Positions 14,205-22,939 of a stretch of 64,000 nucleotides of DNA are shown here, one piece after another. Within the stretch, counting starts at the first letter, position 1; the number at the start of each line of letters is the position of its first letter. The translations under genes and the position numbers were made by a program. Under the pieces are notes generated by a model, which worked only from the letters and a program-made list of their open reading frames with translations, was not told the DNA's origin and made no database searches. Origin of the DNA: Bacillota bacterium (lineage in GTDB: Bacteria > Bacillota > Clostridia > Lachnospirales > Lachnospiraceae). The stretch covers positions 186,001 to 250,000 of the forward strand of contig JAEXNR010000062.1 of assembly GCA_023439505.1 (NCBI GenBank), written 5' to 3'.

Positions 14205-15965
14205 ATGAATAAGGAATGGTCTTTGGATGTGTTGTATCATGGCTTTGGAGATGCTGCGTATCGGGAGGATAAAAAAAATTTAAGTCAGGTTACAATAAAG
14301 CTTCAGGAAGTTGCAGAGAATCCGACTTTGGACAGGAATACGCCGGAGAAATTGACGAGAGCGGTTGACTTACTGGAGGAATTTCATGTTACAGGAAAAC
14401 GGCTGAGTTATTACACAGTTTTGAAACAGTCTGTGAACACCTCGGATCATGAGACTGTTAACGAATTAAAAGAAATAGAGAAGCAATTTACGCTGTCGGC
14501 AAAACCGATTGCCATTCTTCAGAAATGGATTGCATCCATTCCAAACCTGGAAGAATATATGGATAAGAATCCAAAGCTCATGGGATATGAGTACCTCCTC
14601 ACTGAGATGAAGAAGGAAGCGGGATATCTGTTAAGCGATGATGTGGAAGATGTTATTGCCAGATTAAACGTCAGTGCAGGAGCTGCCTGGGGAATGATGC
14701 AGAGCTTTCTTACTTCTACATTGGAGGTAGAATACAGGGGAGAGATCATCACATTACCTGAGGTCAGGAATCTTGCCCACAGTGAGGATGCTTCTGTGAG
14801 AAGGGATGCGTTCTATGCGGAATTAGCAGCATATGAGAAAATTAAAGATGCAGTCAGCTTTTCTTTAAATAATATTAAAACCCAGGTGAATGCCCTATGT
14901 GATTTAAGAGGATATGAGTCGCCGCTTAGGATGACACTTACCCAGGCAAAGATGAAGAAAGAAACCCTGGACGCCATGCTGCAGGCTATCGTTGAATATC
15001 TTCCTGTGTTCCATCAATACTTAAGGCACAAGGGGAAGCTTTTTGGTCACGAAGACGGATTGCCCTGGTTTGACTTATTTGCACCCATTGGTGAGAGCAG
15101 CACAAAATTTAGCATAGAGGAAACGAAGGGGTATTTGTTAAAGCATTTCCGGCCATTTGCGGATGATCTGGCGGATATGATTGAGGAAGCCTTTGATCAG
15201 GAATGGATTGATTTTTATCCCAGAAAGGGCAAGGTCGGAGGGGCCTTCTGTGAAAATCTTCCGTTTGTAAAGCAAAGTCGTATTTTGATGAATTTTACCG
15301 GTTCTCTTAATGATGTGGTGACATTGGCCCATGAATTGGGCCATGCATATCATGGCCTGAATATTGAGGATCATTTGCCGCTGAATACGGAATACAGTAT
15401 GCCTGTCGCCGAGACCGCTTCCACATTCAATGAAGCGGTAATTATGGAAGCTGCGATACAAGATACCATGGGAGCAGAGAAAGTGGCATTATTAGAGAGC
15501 CAGTTATCCGATGTGACACAGATTATTTGTGATATCTATTCCCGGTATTTGTTTGAAAGCGCTGTATTTGAAAAATGCAGAACCGGTTTTCTCTTTTCCG
15601 ATGAGTTGAAGGAAATGATGTTATCTGCCCAAAAGCAGGCCTATGGCGACGGATTGGATCATTCCTGTCTGCATCCGTATATGTGGGTTTTAAAAGGCCA
15701 CTATTACTCAGACAGTTTAAGCTTTTATAACTTTCCCTATGCCTTTGGCGGATTACTGGCCAGAGGACTTTTTGAAAAATATAAACTGGAAGGAAAAGCA
15801 TTTCTTCCAAAATATAAAGCCTTTTTACATGCAACAACCATTATGAGTGTGGAAGATGCGGCAAAACAGGTGGAGATTAATCTGGAAGATCCAAAGTTTT
15901 GGCGTACCAGTCTTCGTTCCATTGAGGGGATGATTCGTGACTTTATAGACCTGACATCAAAATAG
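14205..15965 (+). CDS. pepF: oligoendopeptidase F (M3 family)
   Basis: A 586-residue zinc metallopeptidase of the M3B family. The zinc-binding motif HELGH is at residues 376-380 within TLAHELGHAYH, with the third ligand glutamate expected in ETASTFNEAVI about 28 residues later. Length and domain order (long helical N-terminal half, catalytic C-terminal half) match the family norm of about 600 residues. It lacks a signal peptide, so it acts in the cytosol on short peptides, in protein turnover and peptide use. The ATG follows GGAAAGGAAG. It is separated by terminators from the preceding unit and is followed by a small protein gene. Confidence 0.92.
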   Translation: MNKEWSLDVLYHGFGDAAYREDKKNLSQVTIKLQEVAENPTLDRNTPEKLTRAVDLLEEFHVTGKRLSYYTVLKQSVNTSDHETVNELKEIEKQFTLSAKPIAILQKWIASIPNLEEYMDKNPKLMGYEYLLTEMKKEAGYLLSDDVEDVIARLNVSAGAAWGMMQSFLTSTLEVEYRGEIITLPEVRNLAHSEDASVRRDAFYAELAAYEKIKDAVSFSLNNIKTQVNALCDLRGYESPLRMTLTQAKMKKETLDAMLQAIVEYLPVFHQYLRHKGKLFGHEDGLPWFDLFAPIGESSTKFSIEETKGYLLKHFRPFADDLADMIEEAFDQEWIDFYPRKGKVGGAFCENLPFVKQSRILMNFTGSLNDVVTLAHELGHAYHGLNIEDHLPLNTEYSMPVAETASTFNEAVIMEAAIQDTMGAEKVALLESQLSDVTQIICDIYSRYLFESAVFEKCRTGFLFSDELKEMMLSAQKQAYGDGLDHSCLHPYMWVLKGHYYSDSLSFYNFPYAFGGLLARGLFEKYKLEGKAFLPKYKAFLHATTIMSVEDAAKQVEINLEDPKFWRTSLRSIEGMIRDFIDLTSK

Positions 15966-16052
15966 GTCTTGTGAAATCCTGGCGGTTTCCACATAAAAAT
16001 AAAAAAAATTTCAAATAATAAGAATACAAAGTAATTAGAGAGGAGTGTTCTT

Positions 16053-16265
16053 ATGAGTTTGATTGACAATGAACATCAGCTTCCGCAAGGACTGGGAATG
16101 AGACTGGCGTTAGACATGAAAGCAATGACGAACTTTGTTAATCTGCCGGAGGATCAGAAGCGGCAGGTGGTCAGCTATATTGAAGGATCCACAACAGGGG
16201 ATGAAGCAAAGAACAGAGTATCCGAGGTGGTAAGCAATCTTCACAGCGGCAATTCATTTCATTAA
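16053..16265 (+). CDS. small protein of unknown function, 70 residues
   Basis: A 70-residue hydrophilic protein preceded by AGAGAGGAG, so translation is credible. Most of it is predicted helix (NLPEDQKRQVVSYIEG, GDEAKNRVSEVVSNL). It has no membrane segment or cysteine. Its coding end overlaps that of the convergent PfkB kinase gene by three bases at the palindrome TTAA, each stop codon using the same bases. I cannot assign a function; small conserved helical proteins of this look are common in Lachnospiraceae genomes. Confidence 0.65.
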   Translation: MSLIDNEHQLPQGLGMRLALDMKAMTNFVNLPEDQKRQVVSYIEGSTTGDEAKNRVSEVVSNLHSGNSFH

Positions 16266-17149
16266 AATAGAGGAGAGGCTTCCACTTCTTTCATAGAAGG
16301 AATGGAATCTGAAGCGCCTTTACGGGAGACTGTGATGGAAGAGGCCAGGGAGGCAATTCTAAGCGCTTCTTCCTCAGAGGCTCCGCTTTGCATCATTTTC
16401 AGGAAGAATCCTGTGAAGGTATCCCCGGCAGCAGTAGTGTCAACTGCCTTCACAGGAAATATTCTTTGAAAACAGCGCTTGTTTCTGTTCTGATACCAGG
16501 CGCCCCTCTTACCCAGTGTCAGGATGATCTTACCCTCGGGATACTTCTTTGATAAAATCTCCAGAACTTTCTCCGGATTCTTCTCTCCGGTCATCATCTC
16601 CCCTTCAATTTCATTGATGAAGAAGTACGTGACTTTATCAAGGGCGCATTTTACTACATTCTGGTCAAAGGGAGAAGGATTCATAGCAATCTGCATTCCC
16701 TTTTGATACGCCTGATCAATCATGTATTCATTCAGATTGATCTCGTTTTGCAAAACCAGCAAATCCCCTTGTCCAAAATGAGATAATACAGCATCAACAA
16801 ATTCTTTGTGATTCTTTCTATTTGCACCTGGAAATAAAATGATACTATTTTCAGCGGCTTCATCAACCTGTATCATGGCATTCCCTGTCTTTTCATCCGT
16901 TACTTCGATAAAATCCGTATGTATGTTGTTGGCTTTACAGGTATCTAATAACTGCATTCCATCTTTACCGATTAATCCGGCATGATAAACTTCAATTCCG
17001 GCTTTTGCCATGGCGATGGATTGATTTAGGCCCTTTCCGCCGCTGAAGGTTTCCAGACTTTTAGAGGTTATGGTTTCACCCGGCTTAACAATATGGGAGA
17101 TACGGTATACGTAATCTAAATTTAGTGAACCAAAATTTAAAACTTTCAT
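16262..17149 (-). CDS. PfkB-family carbohydrate kinase (ribokinase-like)
   Basis: A 295-residue PfkB kinase of the ribokinase branch. It opens with VLNFGSLNLDYVYRI, has the first signature SGGKGLNQSIAMAKAG and the second signature DTTAAGDTFTGFF with the catalytic aspartate. It phosphorylates a sugar or nucleoside with ATP in the cytosol; the substrate is not clear and no sugar transporter or isomerase is beside it. The ATG at 17149 follows AAAGGATG; an in-frame start 39 bp upstream lacks such a site. It is on the - strand, convergent with the small protein gene. Confidence 0.85.
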   Translation of the reverse strand: MKVLNFGSLNLDYVYRISHIVKPGETITSKSLETFSGGKGLNQSIAMAKAGIEVYHAGLIGKDGMQLLDTCKANNIHTDFIEVTDEKTGNAMIQVDEAAENSIILFPGANRKNHKEFVDAVLSHFGQGDLLVLQNEINLNEYMIDQAYQKGMQIAMNPSPFDQNVVKCALDKVTYFFINEIEGEMMTGEKNPEKVLEILSKKYPEGKIILTLGKRGAWYQNRNKRCFQRIFPVKAVDTTAAGDTFTGFFLKMMQSGASEEEALRIASLASSITVSRKGASDSIPSMKEVEASPLF

Positions 17150-17286
17150 TGAAATCATCCTTTCAGAAATCAGATTATGATCAAACAATGATTCTATTAT
17201 AGAAAGTTTTAAGGGATGTTACAATTTCTTAAAAACAGTAAATTATGTCCTGGGTTCATATAGTGCTTACCTAAAATATGAAAAAT

Positions 17287-17315
17287 GACGGGATTGTTAT
17301 AGAAACTATCCCGTC
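17287..17315 (-). terminator. terminator after degV
   Basis: GACGGGAT (17287-17294) and ATCCCGTC (17308-17315) form an eight-base-pair stem. On the - strand it is followed by ATTTTTC. It lies about 46 bases after the DegV stop codon and before the PfkB kinase gene, separating the two - strand genes. Confidence 0.75.
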
Positions 17316-17361
17316 TTAAGTATGAAACATATTGATGTGAAAACGTGTTTTACAACATGGG

Positions 17362-18231
17362 CTATCTCGGATTTCCCATAAAGAATAAAGCAATGGTCCC
17401 GGGGCCGGAATGAGAACCAATGGTGGGACTGATATAATGGATTAATATGTCCTGAATCCCAAATCGCTGTTTCACCAGGGAAGCTACGAATTCTGCATCC
17501 TCAAGGGAATCTCCGTGGCTGATAAAGACCGTATCATTCTGATCCAAAAATCCTTCTACTCTGTGCTGCATCTGATCAACCAGAGCACTCAGAGACTTTT
17601 TGCGGCCCCTTACATTGGTCAGGGGGATTAAGTGTCCCTCATTGTCCACATGAAGCACCGGCTTAACATTAATCAGCGTTCCAATTACTGCAGCCGTTTT
17701 TGATACCCGCCCGCCTCTGTGTAAATGATACAAATCATCAACTGTGAATATGTGGCACAGGTTTAGCTTGTTTTTCTCCAGCCAATCAGCAATTTCGTCT
17801 ATGGACTTACCTTGTTTTTTTAGCTTCATAGCTTTATCCACAAGCAAGCCCTCACCAAGAGAGGCGCACAAGGAATCGATCACAATTATCTTGGCATCAG
17901 AGATTTCTTCACAGATCTCTCTCGCTACGGTAGCTGCCACGGAACAGCTGCCGCTTAATCCGGAGGAAAAGGCGATATGTAAAATATCATAGCCTTTCTC
18001 TATATAGTTCATAAATTCCTGTCTGGCAATATCCGGATTTACCGCCATAGTGGTAGGCATGGCACCATCTCGCATGATTTTATAGAATTCCTTTGGTTCA
18101 AGATCACCCGCACCGCCGTAAACAGTACCATTGAAGCTGTAATACAAGGGCAGCAGATTAATGTGGTGCATCTTCAAATACTCGTCCGGTAAATCACAGG
18201 TGGTATCAGTAGTAATAATAAATTCTTTCAT
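17362..18231 (-). CDS. DegV family fatty-acid-binding protein
   Basis: A 289-residue DegV protein. The N-terminal FIITTDTTCDLP, the lipid-contact loop MPTTMAVNPD, SSGLSGSCS and the C-terminal SPTIGSHSGPGTIALFF are family hallmarks. DegV/FakB-type proteins bind a fatty acid and present it to a FakA kinase for phosphorylation in phospholipid synthesis; no fakA lies nearby. Clostridia usually have several paralogs. The gene is on the - strand, divergent from the SCIFF unit, with an AAAGGAT-type ribosome site. Confidence 0.9.
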   Translation of the reverse strand: MKEFIITTDTTCDLPDEYLKMHHINLLPLYYSFNGTVYGGAGDLEPKEFYKIMRDGAMPTTMAVNPDIARQEFMNYIEKGYDILHIAFSSGLSGSCSVAATVAREICEEISDAKIIVIDSLCASLGEGLLVDKAMKLKKQGKSIDEIADWLEKNKLNLCHIFTVDDLYHLHRGGRVSKTAAVIGTLINVKPVLHVDNEGHLIPLTNVRGRKKSLSALVDQMQHRVEGFLDQNDTVFISHGDSLEDAEFVASLVKQRFGIQDILIHYISPTIGSHSGPGTIALFFMGNPR

Positions 18232-18311
18232 GATATGATCAATCCTTTCATAAGTGATTCTATATATTCCATATCCTTAGACACAATGTGGTTTTTATAA
18301 CGATATCATAT

Positions 18312-18341
18312 ATTATATCATACTATGCCTTGGTGTTACAA
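18312..18341 (-). promoter_or_regulatory. promoter of degV
   Basis: On the - strand, TTGTAA (18341-18336), an 18-bp spacer and TATAAT (18317-18312), about 80 bp before the start codon. Confidence 0.6.
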
Positions 18342-18429
18342 TATAATTTCCATATTTCGCATTATTTTTAGTTATACCAAACACGACAATAAATCCATGC
18401 AAAAAACTCTTTTCTTATGAATATACATA

Positions 18430-18438
18430 TGATATAAT
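18430..18438 (+). promoter_or_regulatory. extended -10 promoter of the SCIFF gene
   Basis: TGATATAAT is an extended -10 element with no clear -35 box. Downstream, the 5' leader holds two small hairpins, CACCGG...CCGGTG (about 18456-18478) and GGCT...AGCC (about 18486-18500), just before the ribosome site. They may affect translation or leader stability. Confidence 0.55.
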
Positions 18439-18522
18439 AGCAAAAGTTAATAGTCACCGGGTTGGATTAATCCGGTGCATATTTCGGCTGTAAATAAGCC
18501 GATGCAGGAATGGAGGGAAACC

Positions 18523-18663
18523 ATGAAACATATTAAGACTTTAAGCACAAAGAACCTGAGAGATACATTAAAAAAGGGTGGTTGCGGAGAATGCCAGACA
18601 TCTTGTCAGTCAGCTTGTAAGACATCTTGTACCGTTGGCAATCAGAGCTGTGAGAATAGATAA
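18523..18663 (+). CDS. scfA: SCIFF ranthipeptide precursor (six cysteines in forty-five)
   Basis: A 46-residue precursor whose N-terminal leader MKHIKTLSTKNL and core with cysteines at 21, 24, 28, 32, 36 and 43 match the SCIFF family nearly universal in Clostridia. The product is a ribosomal peptide carrying thioether crosslinks (ranthipeptide class). The ATG at 18523 follows GGAGGGAAACC; an upstream in-frame start at 18475 is not needed. The maturase gene lies 186 bp downstream, after a strong hairpin. The biological role of SCIFF peptides is still poorly understood, with links to quorum sensing and population control reported for some clostridia. Confidence 0.95.
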   Translation: MKHIKTLSTKNLRDTLKKGGCGECQTSCQSACKTSCTVGNQSCENR

Positions 18664-18752
18664 TTATTACATATAGAAGCACAGTCAGGATAGACAAGGA
18701 AGGTAAGAAAGATGATATGCTTACATGTAATTCGGTAAGCAGTCATAAATTG

Positions 18753-18828
18753 TGGGGCTGTCTCAAAATATTTTCTTCAAGATTAGCGGTTTGTCTGAAG
18801 GTATTCTGAGACAGTCCCATTCGTTTTG
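18753..18828 (+). terminator. long hairpin between SCIFF precursor and maturase (attenuator candidate)
   Basis: An 18-base arm (18753-18770) is complementary to 18802-18819 apart from two G-U-type positions, with an inner CTTCA/TGAAG stem (18775-18779/18796-18800). Only a weak T-rich stretch (TTCGTTTTG) follows, which suggests partial termination or a processing site. Either would keep precursor mRNA in excess over maturase mRNA. Confidence 0.6.
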
Positions 18829-18849
18829 AATTAAAGGGAGGATAATAAA

Positions 18850-20280
18850 GTGATTCATCAATATAAGAATAATGGCTATAATATTGTTCTGGACGTAAAC
18901 AGCGGTATGATTCATGTTGTAGATGATTTGGCCTATGATATTATTGAACTGTATGAAACGAATGATAAAGGAAGTATCGTATCAGCGATGGTGGAGAAAT
19001 ATACCATACCGGAGAATATGAGGCTGATTACGGCAGGCAATGACAAGGACGCTGATTTCACGGAGAATATTGAATCACTGGTACGTCAAATCCATGAAGT
19101 GATAGAGGACATTGAAGAATTAAAGAAAGATGGAGCACTTTTTTCTGCAGATGTATATGAGAATTATATTAAGGACTTTAAACAGCGCTCAACGGTGGTT
19201 AAGGCACTTTGCTTACATATTGCACATGACTGCAACTTAGCCTGCAGATATTGTTTTGCAGAAGAAGGAGAGTATAAGGGGGATCGTTCCCTGATGAGCC
19301 TTGAGGTGGGTAAGAGAGCATTGGATTTCTTGATAGAGAATTCAGGCAGCAGGAGAAACCTTGAGGTGGACTTCTTTGGCGGCGAGCCGCTGATGAACTT
19401 TGATGTGGTGAAGGAACTGGTCGTATACGGAAGAAATCTGGAGAAGATCCATGATAAGAAGTTTAGATTCACGTTAACAACCAACGGTGTTCTTTTGAAT
19501 GACGAAATCATGGAATTTGCCAATCAGGAAATGAGCAATGTGGTTCTTAGCATTGACGGTCGGAAAGAGGTTCATGATTTCATGAGACCAAGCAGAAATA
19601 AAAAGGGAAGCTATGATCTGATTCTTCCTAAATTTCAGAAGCTTGCAGACAGCAGAAATCAGACAAATTATTATGTTCGGGGAACATTTACCCATCATAA
19701 TCTGGATTTTTCCGAGGATGTGGCACATCTTGCGGATTTGGGTTTTCAGCAGATTTCGGTAGAGCCGGTAGTGGCCCTGGAGGATGAGGAGTATGCCATT
19801 AAAGAAGGGGATCTTCCGAAACTTTTTCAAGAATATGATAAATTGGCAAAATTAATGCTCGATAGAAAGAAAGAAGGAAAGGATTTTAACTTCTTTCATT
19901 TTATGATAGATCTGACGGGAGGTCCTTGTGTTGCCAAGCGTTTGTCCGGCTGCGGTTCCGGTACGGAATACCTGGCGGTAACTCCCTGGGGCGACTTATA
20001 CCCCTGCCATCAATTCGTGGGTATTCCCGAGTATCTTATGGGCAATGTATTTGACGGGATTTTAAAGAAGGAGATCAGGGAAGAGTTTAGGTATTGCAAT
20101 GTTTATGCCAAGGATAAATGTAAAGACTGCTTTGCTAAATTTTATTGCAGCGGTGGATGTGCTGCCAATTCCTATAAATTTCACGGATCCATCAATGATG
20201 CATATGATATCGGCTGCGAACTGCAAAAAAAACGGGTGGAGTGTGCCATCATGCTGAAAGCTGCGGCGCAAGAGACTTAG
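18850..20280 (+). CDS. scfB: SCIFF radical SAM maturase
   Basis: A 476-residue radical SAM/SPASM peptide maturase. The N-terminal about 100 residues form the peptide-recognition region, beginning with MIHQYKNNGYNIVLDVNSG. The [4Fe-4S]-SAM motif is Cys128, Cys132 and Cys135 in CNLACRYCF. The C-terminal SPASM domain holds auxiliary-cluster cysteines around GCGSGTEYL, PCHQ and CKDCFAKFYCSGGCA. It installs the Cys thioether bonds in the SCIFF precursor encoded just upstream. The start is GTG (18850) after GGGAGGA. The length matches known SCIFF maturases. Confidence 0.95.
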   Translation: MIHQYKNNGYNIVLDVNSGMIHVVDDLAYDIIELYETNDKGSIVSAMVEKYTIPENMRLITAGNDKDADFTENIESLVRQIHEVIEDIEELKKDGALFSADVYENYIKDFKQRSTVVKALCLHIAHDCNLACRYCFAEEGEYKGDRSLMSLEVGKRALDFLIENSGSRRNLEVDFFGGEPLMNFDVVKELVVYGRNLEKIHDKKFRFTLTTNGVLLNDEIMEFANQEMSNVVLSIDGRKEVHDFMRPSRNKKGSYDLILPKFQKLADSRNQTNYYVRGTFTHHNLDFSEDVAHLADLGFQQISVEPVVALEDEEYAIKEGDLPKLFQEYDKLAKLMLDRKKEGKDFNFFHFMIDLTGGPCVAKRLSGCGSGTEYLAVTPWGDLYPCHQFVGIPEYLMGNVFDGILKKEIREEFRYCNVYAKDKCKDCFAKFYCSGGCAANSYKFHGSINDAYDIGCELQKKRVECAIMLKAAAQET

Positions 20281-20317
20281 AAAAATGAAAGAATAACCAC
20301 TGCATATGAAACAAAGG

Positions 20318-20358
20318 CCTTGCAAAACAGAGGAAGTATTTTGCTTTTGCAGGGTTTT
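20318..20358 (+). terminator. terminator/attenuator between scfB and recJ
   Basis: CCTTGCAAAA (20318-20327) pairs over ten positions with TTTTGCAGGG (20345-20354), followed by TTTT. The recJ gene starts only 47 bases later, so read-through may still be needed for recJ unless a promoter lies in between. Confidence 0.65.
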
Positions 20359-20404
20359 ACCATTTACCGAGACAGGTTGTCCGGCATACGCAAGCGGAGG
20401 TACC

Positions 20405-22159
20405 ATGGAAAACTGGGTAATAAAAAACAAAAAAGATGATTTTGACAGCATAATGAATCAACTTGGTATCAGCCAGGTTCTGGCACGCTGTCTGGTGAAT
20501 AAGGGGTTTTGCGGGCATGAGGAAATGAAGGCATATTTATGTCCCGACCTGGAACATTTATATGACCCCTTTTTGATGAAGGATATGACACCTGCATGTG
20601 CAATTTTAAAAGAGAAAATAAAAGCCGGTATGAAAATCCGTATTATCGGTGACTATGATGTGGATGGGGTCGTGGCAACCTATGTTTTATATCGAACCTT
20701 AAGGATGCTGGAGGCCAATGTGGATTATGTTATTCCGGACAGAATAAAAGACGGATACGGCATAAATCCGGGAATGGTAATCGCGGCACATGAGGACGGA
20801 ATTGATACAATTCTCACCTGTGATAACGGAATTGTAGCTATAGATCAGATTCGACTGGCCAAAGAATTTGGTATGACGGTAATTGTTACGGATCATCACA
20901 GCCTGCTTTGCGGGCAGGAGGGTGAGATACAGCTGCCGGATGCAGATGCGATCCTAAATCCCAGGCAGCCGGATTGCAGCTATCCCTTTGACGGACTGTG
21001 CGGTGCCGCCATTGCGTATAAACTTTCTCAGGCACTTCTTTTTCAAGAGGGGAATCAGGCAGGAGAATATCTTGAGGAGCTGATCTCTTATATTGCCATT
21101 GCAACAATTTGTGATGTGATGGAGTTGATAGATGAGAATCGAATTATTGTTACCTATGGACTCCGATACCTGAAAGCGACGAAGAATAAGGGATTATTGT
21201 CCTTAATGGATGTCTGTGGGATGGAAAAAGATCAATTGACGGCATTTCACCTTGGTTTTGTCATCGGGCCATGCCTGAATGCATCGGGAAGGCTTGATAC
21301 TGCCAGAAAGGGCCTGGACCTGTTACTGGCGCAGACCCAGGAGGAAGCCCTGGTACTTGCGGATGAAGTCAAAAATCTGAATGAGCTTCGTAAGGCTATG
21401 ACAATGGAATTTGTGGAGAAGGCAGTTTCTATGATAGAGGAAGGTGCCTTTGGTGAAGATAAAGTCCTGGTTATTTATCTTAAGGAGTGCCATGAAAGCA
21501 TCGCGGGAATTATTGCCGGGAGAATCAGAGAGCGCTATCACCGGCCGACAATTATTTTAACGGATGCCAGGGAATGCATCAAAGGGTCGGGAAGATCCGT
21601 TGAGTCATACAATATGATAGAAGAATTGTCAAGGGTACGGCATCTTCTTCTGAAAGTGGGGGGACATCCTCTTGCTGCGGGATTGTCCCTGCTGCATGAG
21701 AATATCGATTTTCTTAGAAAAGAGTTAAACCAAAATACTGTTTTAACGGATGAAATGTTAACCCCCAAGATCACCATTGATATCCTGCTTCCTCTGGGAT
21801 ATATTACAGAAGAATTAATACAGGAATTAAAAATGATGGAACCTTTTGGTAAGGGAAATGAAAAACCATTGTTTGCCGAAAAGGACTTGAAAATTAAATC
21901 AGCATTTATAATAGGTAAAAACGCAAACGGAATCAGACTATTATTGGAGAATCGATACGGTAAAGAGCTGGAGGCAGTATATTTCGGTGATATTTCCAAA
22001 TTCTTTTCTTATCTTGCCTGTAAGTACGGGGAAGAAGAGACCCAGAAGCTGAAAACAGGCCGGAGACCGAATATCTTGTTGACAATCACCTATTTTCCCC
22101 GGATAAACGAGTATAATGGGTATAGAAGTATTCAGCTAATGATACAAAATTATCGGTAA
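20405..22159 (+). CDS. recJ: single-stranded-DNA-specific exonuclease RecJ
   Basis: A 584-residue RecJ of the DHH phosphoesterase superfamily, degrading ssDNA 5' to 3' in recombination and repair. Catalytic motifs are GDYDVDGVVA, TCDNG and TDHHS in the DHH domain, CLNASGRL further on, and GRSVESYN plus GGHPLAAG in the DHHA1 domain. A C-terminal OB-like region completes it. The ATG at 20405 follows GGAGGTACC; the frame is open further upstream but without a ribosome site. It is the first of a conserved clostridial order recJ-apt-rel. Confidence 0.93.
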   Translation: MENWVIKNKKDDFDSIMNQLGISQVLARCLVNKGFCGHEEMKAYLCPDLEHLYDPFLMKDMTPACAILKEKIKAGMKIRIIGDYDVDGVVATYVLYRTLRMLEANVDYVIPDRIKDGYGINPGMVIAAHEDGIDTILTCDNGIVAIDQIRLAKEFGMTVIVTDHHSLLCGQEGEIQLPDADAILNPRQPDCSYPFDGLCGAAIAYKLSQALLFQEGNQAGEYLEELISYIAIATICDVMELIDENRIIVTYGLRYLKATKNKGLLSLMDVCGMEKDQLTAFHLGFVIGPCLNASGRLDTARKGLDLLLAQTQEEALVLADEVKNLNELRKAMTMEFVEKAVSMIEEGAFGEDKVLVIYLKECHESIAGIIAGRIRERYHRPTIILTDARECIKGSGRSVESYNMIEELSRVRHLLLKVGGHPLAAGLSLLHENIDFLRKELNQNTVLTDEMLTPKITIDILLPLGYITEELIQELKMMEPFGKGNEKPLFAEKDLKIKSAFIIGKNANGIRLLLENRYGKELEAVYFGDISKFFSYLACKYGEEETQKLKTGRRPNILLTITYFPRINEYNGYRSIQLMIQNYR

Positions 22160-22214
22160 AATTGTATGATTTGGACACTTTTCGTAAAATTTTCATTCCA
22201 GTATTGATTTAACC

Positions 22215-22244
22215 TTTACGAATTATAAATGATAGTGCTATAAT
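22215..22244 (+). promoter_or_regulatory. promoter of the apt-rel unit
   Basis: TTTACG (22215-22220), an 18-bp spacer and TATAAT (22239-22244). The 110-base leader that follows contains partly complementary GATATCATCG and GATATTGGTATCG stretches, with no recognised riboswitch. Confidence 0.6.
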
Positions 22245-22354
22245 TATCATCTAGAATAAAGACGATATCATCGAATGTGAGGATATTGGTATCGAATAGC
22301 GGAGCATATCTTCACAAATGCGTTTTAATAAAAAGGAAAGGCTTAGGTGTGTAG

Positions 22355-22879
22355 ATGAAGAAGATTGAAGAATATGTTAGAAGTATTCCGGATTTTCCGG
22401 AGCCGGGCATCATATTTCGGGATGTTACCAGTGTCCTGCAGGATAAGGATGGACTGAAGCTTGCGATAGATCAGATGCAGGAGTTACTGGCAGATGTGGA
22501 GTTTGATGTGATTGCGGGTCCGGAATCCAGAGGATTTATCTTCGGCGTACCAATTGCCTATAATTTAAATAAAGCATTTATTCCCATCAGAAAGAAAGGT
22601 AAACTGCCTTGTGAGACCATTTCCATGGAGTATGATCTGGAGTATGGCAAGGCTACCATAGAGATGCATAAGGATGCAATTATGCAGGGTCAGAAGGTTG
22701 TTATTATTGATGACCTGATTGCGACCGGAGGCACCATAGAGGCTATCACGAAACTAATTGAGATGTTAGGCGGAGAAGTTGTGAAAATCATATTCCTGAT
22801 GGAGTTAAAGGGCCTTAACGGGCGTGATAAGCTGACAGGATATCACGTTGATTCAGTAATTCAATACGAAGGAAAATAA
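22355..22879 (+). CDS. apt: adenine phosphoribosyltransferase
   Basis: A 174-residue type I phosphoribosyltransferase that converts adenine and PRPP to AMP in purine salvage. The PRPP-binding motif VVIIDDLIATGGT is intact, the early IPDFPEPGIIFRDVT segment is diagnostic for Apt, and AGPESRGFIFG forms the flap region. Length is normal (about 172). It lies 60 bp before the (p)ppGpp synthetase gene, a pairing widely conserved in Clostridia and one that places purine salvage beside nucleotide alarmone metabolism. Confidence 0.95.
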   Translation: MKKIEEYVRSIPDFPEPGIIFRDVTSVLQDKDGLKLAIDQMQELLADVEFDVIAGPESRGFIFGVPIAYNLNKAFIPIRKKGKLPCETISMEYDLEYGKATIEMHKDAIMQGQKVVIIDDLIATGGTIEAITKLIEMLGGEVVKIIFLMELKGLNGRDKLTGYHVDSVIQYEGK

Positions 22880-22939
22880 ACAAGTACGCAGCAATCATAC
22901 GGCTTATATTATGACTTTTATCTAATAGGTGGTGATATT

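Noticed and set aside
17337..17355. TGTGAAAACGTGTTTTACA as a catabolite-responsive (cre) element
   Set aside because: It resembles a cre site but lies downstream of degV and not near any promoter; the match to consensus is imperfect.
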